Below, piece by piece: positions 10,159 through 20,148 of a DNA stretch of 24,452 nucleotides (the first letter of the stretch is position 1; each line of letters begins with the position of its first letter). The stretch is taken from positions 1-24,452 of the forward strand of contig JADGJG010000313.1 in NCBI GenBank assembly GCA_027596195.1, given 5' to 3'. Made by a program: the position numbers and the translations under genes. Below the pieces are notes generated by a model. It was not told the DNA's origin. It made no database searches and saw only the letters and a list, made by a program, of their open reading frames with translations. This DNA is from Podochytrium sp. JEL0797 (lineage: Eukaryota; Chytridiomycota; Chytridiomycetes; Chytridiales; Chytriomycetaceae).

Positions 10159-10225
10159 CGCGAAAGCGTTTCACATTTTCTATTTTTTTTTCTCTCAAAA
10201 TAAACCTTCTCTATCACTCTCTTTT
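10159..10225 (+). repeat. direct repeat, right copy, with CGCGAAA box
   Basis: Same block order as the left copy: CGCGAAAGCGTTTC, a T-rich middle, CTCAAAATAAACCTT, then TCTATCACTCTCTTTT. The middle differs by substitutions and small indels, so the duplication is not recent. Confidence 0.55.
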
Positions 10226-10310
10226 AAATTATGCCATAGCCTCCTCGAGAGCAAAAATAAATTCACTCCGATCCAAATATCCAAAAAATTAAGCTGCCGG
10301 AACCATGCCC

Positions 10311-10533
10311 CTATGCATTCAGATCCTTGTCGCCTCTAATGCCCATCAGCACGTGTCTCGGGATGACGTGGCGCTTCTTGTTCTGAAGCGCCGCGTTTCC
10401 AGCCGTGAGCCGACTCAAGAATTTCAGCCGCGAAGTATTCGAGAACAGCACCAAAATACACAGAAGCACCGGTTTCGACGCGTTTGGCATAGTTTCCTTT
10501 GCGTAGAAGACGGTGAATGTGACCGACTGGAAA
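10311..10533 (-). pseudogene. histone H2A relic, truncated and frameshifted
   Basis: On the minus strand a frame reads [18 protein letters not shown], then [24 protein letters not shown]. These are the H2A alpha-1 and alpha-2 core blocks ([36 protein letters not shown]). A shift of +1 near 10401-10412, apparently a 7-base insertion repeating CGGCT, moves the homology to the next frame. It continues [17 protein letters not shown], then [13 protein letters not shown] and TAG. The N-terminal tail before FPVG is missing, and the copy stops at the acidic-patch ELN region, so the docking domain is also missing. Truncation at both ends plus the frameshift make it a pseudogene. I see no intron with GT..AG borders that would repair the shift. 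Confidence 0.75.
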
Positions 10534-10659
10534 TTCATGTCATTTTTTTACAGAGGGAAAAGGCAAATGAATATTGTGGATATTTTCTGGCCACCCGTCG
10601 AAAGGCGGAATCCATAGCCCCGAGCAGTTTTTCCAAATCCCGCTTCATCCGAGAGTGTC

Positions 10660-10923
10660 CTACAAATAACTTGAATATCCCATCTGTTTGGAACGGCGGC
10701 GAAACCGTTGAAACGGACAAAACAAAATAACAAAACAAAAAGTTCTGCGAAACAACCGACGCTCTTCCAGAATCGGCGTCAAGATCTCCTGGCCAAAGAT
10801 CTCGTGCTTGTTCAAGATCGTCTCAATGTCTACCCACGCGTATGTGCGCAAATGCAACCTCGCAATCTCGTTTTGGTTTGACAGACCCGCACGAAACAAA
10901 CTAAACCGCGTCCGCACAGCCAT
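10660..10923 (-). other. unassigned open frame, possible gene fragment
   Basis: A minus-strand frame from ATG at 10923 (preceded by a TTTGCAG acceptor-like sequence) encodes MAVRTRFSLFRAG, RLHLRTYAWVDIETIL and GQEILTPILEERRLF, then drifts into low-quality sequence before a stop at 10660. The first 60 codons look gene-like in composition, the rest does not. No family recognised. It lies immediately upstream of the H2A relic on the same strand and may be another decayed fragment. Confidence 0.22.
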
Positions 10924-10953
10924 CCCTGCAAACAGGCACGGTCTACAAGTCAC

Positions 10954-11927
10954 GGAAACTCATTTTGCCTCTACAGCATCGCCGAAACACGCTATCTTCT
11001 GGTTTCCTGACTGGTGTTCCTAACTTTCGCCCCAAACACACCTCCCTCCAAAAGCTCTCTATCATCTTTGTTGCGAAAGAGATTTTGTTGTCATTGTTTT
11101 GATCTGGGAGTACGCATATATAACAGAATGGACTATGGTCCAGGACGGCGGGGAACCCCATTCATGATTGTGTTTTGATCATGGTGATGTGAGGAGTGAG
11201 GGTTGCGACCCATTCAGAGGATACGGTCGGCGCTTCTCATTCAGTCTTGTCGGAATCTGCTTGTTGAATGGCAGGAGTCTGATTCTGGTCTCGGACTCTC
11301 GGTTGGAAGTCTTTTATAGCTAAGTGACACACTATGAGGAGTCTGGCAGTATTTTTTGCCGTTCGCGTTCTCCTGCCTTGGGCAGGGTGAGTCTCCCCTT
11401 TGCTTTTCGTCGCGTTCCATAACACTACTTCAAAATCATTATATTGTATGTTGATCTTTTTTACTATGAAAAGGAATTCGAGCACTTTTTCACCCCCCAG
11501 AGTTCTTCTCAAACGAGTTACACTCTCGCCTGCTCGAGTGCGAGTCCGTTGCCGGAAAATGCGTCAATCGCCACTCTCTCTGAAAAATGAAGGGAAAAAG
11601 CTATTGGCTGGACACATTCTTTGCGGAGAACCAGGAGTTTTTTCCTGTGGTTCATCCTGAGAGATTGGGGATGGACGGCTGCGTGAGGATTCGTTTTGAG
11701 AGAAAAGGCTCAGAAAAACAAGACGGCGCTATAAGGCTACCAGAGGACTTCCCCCACGGCTGTTCATAACTCAAGCATCACTCAAGCTCACCAGTCTATA
11801 ATGCCCCACCTCAAACCTCCTCAGCACCTCTCCTTGTTCACTGCTCCGGCCTCCTGAAACTCGCTGGTCGAGCAAGGTGGTTTACATTCGCATTCAGCGC
11901 GCAACCTGTTCGCCATGAGAAGGTGGA
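10954..11927. other. about 970 bp with no supported gene
   Basis: Only short frames are present on either strand. The best is a 60-codon plus frame at 11587-11769, without homology or splice context. A TATATAA-like sequence occurs near 11116-11122. No repeat, RNA gene or recognised domain seen. Confidence 0.35.
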
Positions 11928-11984
11928 TCAGAGATGCTGAAAACGCGAGCGCGTCATCAAACGATTTGTCAAATCAATAACCAA

Positions 11985-12359
11985 AACAAAAAAATTAGCC
12001 GGATCAGTCCCTCTCTGACCATACAGGCCGAGCGTCTGATTCTCATGGTGTATGAGATTGAGCTCTTTTAGCAGGTCTTTGAGCTTCCCGGGTTGGACGG
12101 TCACTATCTCGGCTAAATTTTTGTGGTGGGAAAAAGTAAATGTGCGCGCTGATGGCTGCGTGCAGGATGTCGGCAGGAGAGGTGTAATATGTACGGCATG
12201 AATCATTGCTTGTGTGCTTGATATGGATAAAAAGTCGGTCAAAGTGGGGGCCATGCTGGGGGTTTTGTTGACACGCGCAGTCACCACCCTTTCTTTCGAT
12301 ATTGACAATATAGCAGCGCTGGGTTTGAGCAGGTTGACTCCTTCATTTCAAGGGGGGAT
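11985..12359 (-). pseudogene. copy 2 of the small three-copy family, broken
   Basis: On the minus strand it carries a 5' flank shared with copy 3 (GCTATATTGTCAATATC), an ATGGC start, the ACACCTCTCCTGCCGACATCCT block, then AEIVTVQPGKLKDLLKE and LIHHENQTLGLYGQRG. The first conserved block is in a different frame from copies 1 and 3, because the distance from ATG to it differs by 13 bases from copy 3. The GATG|GTGCGT donor of copy 1 is replaced by ACTGATCC, so the exon-2 tail cannot be joined. I call it a decayed copy, though one long frame is still open across it. Confidence 0.5.
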
Positions 12360-12727
12360 GTAAATTTTTGACCAACTCGAGCTAGAATAACCGCTGTTTC
12401 CTCCAACACTTCCTCGATTGGAAAAAAAACTCAGTCAATGAACTAAGAAATCATTGTTGGGCTCAGTTGTTTGGCAACTGGCGGCTCTAAGCGGAAGAAG
12501 TGGCTTATCAAGAAGGCAAGAAAGAATTGTCTTTGTGGGGTTTCTCATCGTGTTTGCGCTATTTTGATTTCCAGCCACTTCCTTTCGAAAGAAGGGTACA
12601 GCGGCCGCTGGCAAAAAGGCCAAGCCTTTGGAATCTTCTACTACCATGAAGACACCGACAATGTTCAGGGAACGGTTTCCTTTGTGCGTTCACGCAAGCC
12701 TCGAAAGCAAAAAAAAACAATTTTTAG
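12360..12727. other. spacer between family copies 2 and 3
   Basis: Two short Lys-rich plus-strand frames (around 12480-12530 and 12590-12660) are separated by a GTTTCT..TTCCAG stretch that could be an intron. The joined product matches nothing I recognise. Nothing else seen. Confidence 0.3.
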
Positions 12728-13070
12728 AGGTTCAGCGTCTGATTCCCATGGCGAATCAGATTAAACTCCTTCAGCAGGTCGCCAAGCTTCCCGGGTTGGA
12801 CTGCGACTACCTCGGCGAAGAAGTGCGTTGTGGCGGGAAAAAATGGACGAACGTAGGATGTCGGCAGGAGACGTGTGGAAAGCGTGGCATAACTTTTGGT
12901 TGCTGTGCTTTGCGTGAAGGAACAAGCGATTGAAGGGGGTCGTCTGAGGGGTTGCCATGTTGTGGGTTTTATTGAAACGCGCAGTTGCCGCTCTTTTTTG
13001 GATATTGACAATATAGCAGCTCTGGGTTCGAGCATGGCTGGAGAAGGCAACTTTCTTTTCAAGGGGGGTG
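12728..13070 (-). pseudogene. copy 3 of the small three-copy family, frameshifted
   Basis: The minus strand reads MATPQTTPFNRLF, CHAFHTSPADILRSSIFSRHN, then the homology moves to another frame as AEVVAVQPGKLGDLLKEFN and LIRHGNQTLNL before a stop. The YGQRGDG block and the donor of copy 1 are lost. The 5' flank up to about 13070 is shared with copy 2, including an ACGCG core at 12977-12981. The copy points away from MCM5, whose start codon is 72 bp beyond its edge. Confidence 0.5.
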
Positions 13071-13141
13071 AACAATCGCAGAGGAACCAGGTGTTTGTTT
13101 TGATTCGTGTCCGGACACCAACCAAAAAAACATTCACAAAA
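12971..13141 (+). promoter_or_regulatory. MCM5 upstream region
   Basis: The 171 bp before the MCM5 start contain an ACGCG core (12977-12981), the kind of site MBF-type factors use at MCM genes in yeasts, and a perfect 12-bp palindrome GTGTCCGGACAC at 13107-13118, 23 bp before the ATG. The first 100 bp of it are also the 5' flank of family copy 3. Regulatory use is inference. Confidence 0.4.
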
Positions 13142-16386
<3,245 letters not shown>

Positions 16387-16571
16387 AAATAGGAGAGTAC
16401 GCGTGCTGTTAAGTATGAATTTGGAAACAAAAATATATATTTTGAGGGTTTTTTCGTTTCTCACTCCCAAGTGAAAATCAGATGAACCGATATCGTAATG
16501 GGGAGTTAAAAAGTGGGAGAAGGGAGGACAAGAACGAGCGAATGGAAAGAATAGTGGTGCATTTTTATTTT

Positions 16572-17337
16572 TCATAACACGAATCGGAAACGCGATCCCA
16601 GTTTTCTTTGGCGCGACTTGGAGACCCTTTTGGTGTCTGCACCGTCTCCTCCGACGGAGGTGGCGGTTGGCGACAACAAAACAAGAGAAATTGGCGTCCA
16701 AACACGCTGCACATGAGATTCCCTCCACCACCACCACCACTGCACTGACTTTGATTCTTGCGCCATCGGTAACATGTCGTTGTTGTTTGTAGCGTCCTCC
16801 TCGTCCAAGTGGTAGGGACCGACGACGAGTTCCCACGGCCAGACCCACGCGGCGGGAAGGACGTGCACAAAGGACAAAGGGACGACACCAACTGCCTTCA
16901 ACGTCCCGGCGACAAAAATGTCCCCCCATCGACCTTTCTAAACTCTCATCCACACACACACACACACACACACACGGCGGTACCCCCTTCTGCCGCCCCT
17001 CCTCCTCTTCTGACTGCATACCACAACCCATCAAACCTGCGTGCAACAATGCCATACTGCGCGGTGGAGGTCGACGGGGGAGACGTGTGGGAGGCGAGGG
17101 CGCGAGGGTTGTGCAGATTGTGTGGATTGATGAGTGGGGTAATGTCAAGGAAGGGTGGGTCGCGTGTTTGATGGGGGGGTGGAGGTGGAGGTGGATGTGG
17201 AGGGGTGGGGGGGGGGGATGAGTGTTGACGGTAAACGGGGAAGTGCGTGGGTGCGGCTTGGAAAGTCGAGGAGCCTGACGAGTTGTAAATGACAATGCGA
17301 CAACTGGACAAGCTCGGTGACGAACGGAGCAACAGAA
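16572..17337 (-). CDS. orphan gene with five-Trp run, start codon not found
   Basis: Minus-strand exon 1 is open from about 17337 to 16976, and exon 2 is 16937-16572 (TGA). They are joined in phase 0 across a 38-bp intron whose first 24 bases are GT repeats. Exon 1 reads CRIVIYNSSGSSTFQAAPTH, a Pro/His-rich stretch, then QYGIVARRFDGLWYAVRRGG. Exon 2 continues RWGDIFVAGTLKAVGVVPL, SFVHVLPAAWVWPWELVVG, a QWWWWWRES segment and a basic C-terminus. No ATG exists in frame; only CTG or TTG occur at 17337-17330, just after a TAG. A TATATAAG at 17393-17386 suits a start nearby. The alternation of beta-like hydrophobic segments suggests a folded protein, but I know no relative. The gene converges on MCM5. 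An upstream exon, a non-ATG start, or a sequence error in the C-run are all possible. Confidence 0.35.
16951..16975. repeat. (CA)n microsatellite at a putative minus-strand donor
   Basis: Twelve CA units on the plus strand read as GT repeats on the minus strand, beginning exactly where the orphan gene would have its 5' splice site (16975-16974). Confidence 0.85.
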
Positions 17338-17385
17338 ACTAACTATTCAAAGGAGAATAGAGAGAAACTGCGCCGGTCGACGCCG

Positions 17386-17393
17386 CTTATATA
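17386..17393 (-). promoter_or_regulatory. TATA-like box before the orphan gene
   Basis: TATATAAG on the minus strand, about 50 bp upstream of the first open codon of the orphan gene at 17337. Position and sequence fit a core promoter; no other support. Confidence 0.35.
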
Positions 17394-17409
17394 CGTTTCC
17401 TCATACAAC

Positions 17410-18130
17410 TGCCAGGGATGAGTCAGGTGGTGCAGACGTGCACAGTGACTAGATATGAGGTGCTGCGAGCAGCTTGGCGACAGTGTGTGAGCCAGGGGGC
17501 TTGAGGCAGTGCTAGGGTGAGTAATATGGGGGTGGCACATGGTATACGATGGGGCACGTGCGGGCGGAGTAGGGTTTGAGTAGGATTGCTAAGCACTTGA
17601 GGCAGGTGCTTGCATTGGATGTGTGGCTCGAGTGGTGGCTCAATGCGGATGGGAGGAGTTGTGGTGGTGGGGTTCGGTTGTGGTGGGGAGGGGGAGAGGG
17701 TTTGTTGTTTTTTATGGGTGTGTGAGGAAGTAGACGGGAGGGAAGGGGTGTGGCATGTGGTTGTTTTGACGGGAGACATGTGTGTGCTGAGAGGCAGGGT
17801 GAAATGGAGAGAATTGTGCTGGTGTGTGAGGGACATGTGTTGATGGTGGAGGGTGGATGGCCACAATGGGTTTGCAGTGGTGAGATGGAGTGGATGGTGA
17901 GAGATCATTTGGGTGGATGGCCAGGTCCTTGTTTCAGACAAGGGGAGGTTTGATTGGGGATGCGGGTTGAAAAAGCGATGCGGATTTCGGGGGTCTGCCT
18001 CTGGGATGATTTGGGAGACTTGGAGTCAATGTGGGTTGGGGTGTGTGTGTGGTTTTGCTGAAAGGGGTGGGTTGATTGGAAGGTTTGAATGTGGGTGGTG
18101 AGGGAGGGGTCTGGTTTCTGGTGGCTGCAA
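17410..18130. other. G/T-rich strand-asymmetric low-complexity block
   Basis: About 720 bp in which the plus strand is dominated by G and T (GTGTG, GGTGG, GGGTTG words) with few C. Minus-strand frames stay open only because the sequence is C/A-rich (Thr, Pro, His codons). No start, splice signal or domain makes a gene likely. It separates the orphan gene from the palindromic repeat array. Confidence 0.55.
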
Positions 18131-18281
18131 TAAGAATCAATAAGAATGTGGGGTGAAAACGCGTGGGAGATATCGGGAGAGTGGAACTACACGTGTTTTA
18201 CCAAATGGGCAGGGAATGAATATCGCAAAGGGGTTTCAGGACGTTGCCATTCCTTGTGTTTGGAGTCAAGTCATTCAACAA

Positions 18282-18767
18282 GCATAACTATGCCATATAT
18301 CAAGCACACATCATCCAATTGGGGATTGGTGGAAGCGACTGTTTGTAGTCATGCTGTGTCGTGTTGAATGCAACTCAGTCGAAAAACCTGCCATTTTCAA
18401 TGCCCAGCTCAATCACTAAGAGATTTTGATGCAAGGAATTCTGGCATAGCTATGCCATATATCATGCATGCGTCATCCAATTGGGGATTGGTGGAAGCGA
18501 CTTATTTTGTCATGCTGGTGTCATGTTGAACGCGACTCAGTCGAGAAATCGGCCGTTTTCAACGCCCAGGTCAATCAATACTTGAGCTTGACCCTTGGCT
18601 TTCCGGCATAGCTATGCCATACATCAAGCACGCACTTTTCAACTAGTGGTGATGGAATGCGAATGTTGTAACCAAGCTTTCCAAGAAAGCGTTATATTGA
18701 AAAAAGCCAAAGTCGCTTTTCCTCTCTCTGTCTAGATAGTCGAAAAAGCAAGTCCTGAGAAAATTTG
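18282..18767. repeat. 162-bp tandem repeat with palindromic core, three units
   Basis: Units begin at 18282, 18444 and 18606, exactly 162 bp apart. Each opens with the palindromic core GGCATAGCTATGCC (perfect at 18443-18456 and 18605-18618, one mismatch near 18281). Next come ATATATCAAGCACGCA-like sequence, a CCAATTGGGGATTGGTGGAA block, GTCATGCTG, ACTCAGTCGA and a CAATGCCCAG-like block. Units 1 and 2 match along their whole length. Unit 3 decays after the first third. No open frame of note. Confidence 0.85.
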
Positions 18768-18807
18768 CAGCTTGCTGGACGAGTTGGCCAACTAAAAAAT
18801 TTTCTGT

Positions 18808-18970
18808 CTCCGAAATACTGCAGTGTTACAACACTTCTTTTGACCATGGTGGCAAGGAGAAGATATTCTATTCTAGTGATCTACCTCCAAGCTGAAGTCA
18901 AAATTTCCGTCATTTTAAACCTCCAGCTCGAAAACTTCTGTCATAGCTATGCCGTTACGAGAAGTGCAAG
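18808..18970. repeat. diverged copy of the palindromic repeat
   Basis: Starts CCGAAATACTGCAGTGTTACAAC, passes through GTGGCAAGGAGAAGA and CTCGAAAACTTCTG, and ends at CATAGCTATGCCGTTACGAG (palindrome at 18942-18951). The same ordered blocks recur at 19698-20030, longer by insertions. Confidence 0.55.
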
Positions 18971-19162
18971 TGTTGGCTTAGATTTTGAAACCGACTCGAA
19001 TTCCTTTCTCTGAATTCTTATGCTTTCTCCCTCCACCCTTTTCCCCCTCTGAAATATGAAATGAACCTCTTCACATTACAGAGTGTCATTATCGAAAGAA
19101 CCCATCGCCTCATTCACCCTCCAGAAACACACAAGGTTGGCAAGTTTGATTCCTCTTGATTC

Positions 19163-19417
19163 TCACTTTGGATCTAAACTATCGATTCCAGTCGGAACGC
19201 GAGTGTGAGCTTCGAACGCGTGAACCAAGATCTGCGCGCCAGGAACCAAGAGCTTGAAACTGAAATCCACAACTAGCGGCGTTCGAGTCGTTTGGAGGAA
19301 GCAACCCTTTCGCCCCAAACCGTTGCCCCGTTGACCCGGACAGCGCTGGACCAGCTCATCGCCATTTAGCGTGAACCGAAATTCCCAGGGGTTCCGTCCT
19401 TTTCGCGCTAAAAATTG
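19163..19417 (-). other. possible exon or gene relic inside the repeat zone
   Basis: On the minus strand, after an acceptor-like CAATTTTTAG, a frame of about 80 codons runs to TGA at 19163 without a stop. It contains NPWEFRFTLNGDELVQRCPG, then GRKGCFLQTTRTPLVVDFSF and KLLVPGAQILVHAFEAHT. The alternating pattern suggests beta strands. The plus strand has three stops over the same part. It is flanked by diverged repeat copies on both sides. I recognise no family, and no convincing upstream exon is visible. Confidence 0.3.
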
Positions 19418-19697
19418 TGGAATCACCGACCTCGTGTAAAAATTGCGTGAATCTAGAACCCGGCGCCGGCGGCCCCGCATCCCCCTCTCTCCGTCGCCAA
19501 ATCCTCGCAAGCATCCTCCCCACAGCCAAAAACGACGACATTCAATACCGTGCTCTCAACAAGCAGCACAAGCTGCGTATTATTGAGCGTATTGAAGGTT
19601 TCGGCCGGGAGCAGCTCGTTTTGGGGAAGGATTTGAAGGAAAAATGCCACATTAATCCTCGGCAAGAAAATTCCAGAGTACGCAAAATAACGCCTTG

Positions 19698-20030
19698 AAA
19701 CCACCGAAATGTTGAAGTGTTATAACACGGCCTTTGACAAAACGCACACTCCCAACACAGCCAAAGTCGCATTTGTGTTAAGAAAAGGAAGACTACGTGC
19801 AAATTTAGTGAATGGCTTCCATCAAGCAGTGATTTCTGTCCGAGGGCATATAATTAACATACACGCACTTGGCACTTAGTGGTAAGGGAAAGAGACTCAT
19901 TTTTTGTAATGGTGCATCTTTGTGAAGGGTTGAGATTAAAATTTACGTGGTTTTTGAGCTCCGGCTCAGTCAAAACTTCAGGTTCACTTATGAATTTCTG
20001 TCATAGCTATAGTTTTACGAGAAGTAGAAA
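19698..20030. repeat. second diverged copy of the palindromic repeat
   Basis: Shares ordered blocks with 18808-18970: CCGAAATGTTGAAGTG, a 12-bp palindrome GTGTTATAACAC, AGTGGTAAGGGAAAGA, GAGATTAAAATTTACGTGG, CAAAACTTC, and CATAGCTATA followed by GTTTTACGAGAAGTAG. It ends about 120 bp before the start codon of the calponin-homology gene. Confidence 0.5.
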
Positions 20031-20148
20031 AAGGGAGGTAGAGGGTGAAACCGGTTCGAACTTTTGAAACACTCGTGCGTGCGTCTCTGCGAAATTTCAT
20101 TTTTTTCCGCCCACCCAAAATCTCATTTGAAAAACAATCACGGATTCC

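Larger units (their letters stand above)
9733..10310. other. upstream region of DUS with a direct repeat
   Basis: No gene seen. It holds the minus-strand DUS promoter and an imperfect direct repeat (10045-10112 and 10159-10225, listed separately). The right end borders the H2A relic. Confidence 0.4.

Noticed and set aside
12471..12764. Lys-rich plus frame resembling a small ribosomal or chromatin protein
   Set aside because: Composition only; no conserved motif, and the putative intron is not supported by a consistent frame.
17423..17941. 172-codon Thr/Pro/His-rich minus frame
   Set aside because: Explained by C/A-rich low-complexity sequence. No splice or start context, and no amino-acid pattern beyond composition.
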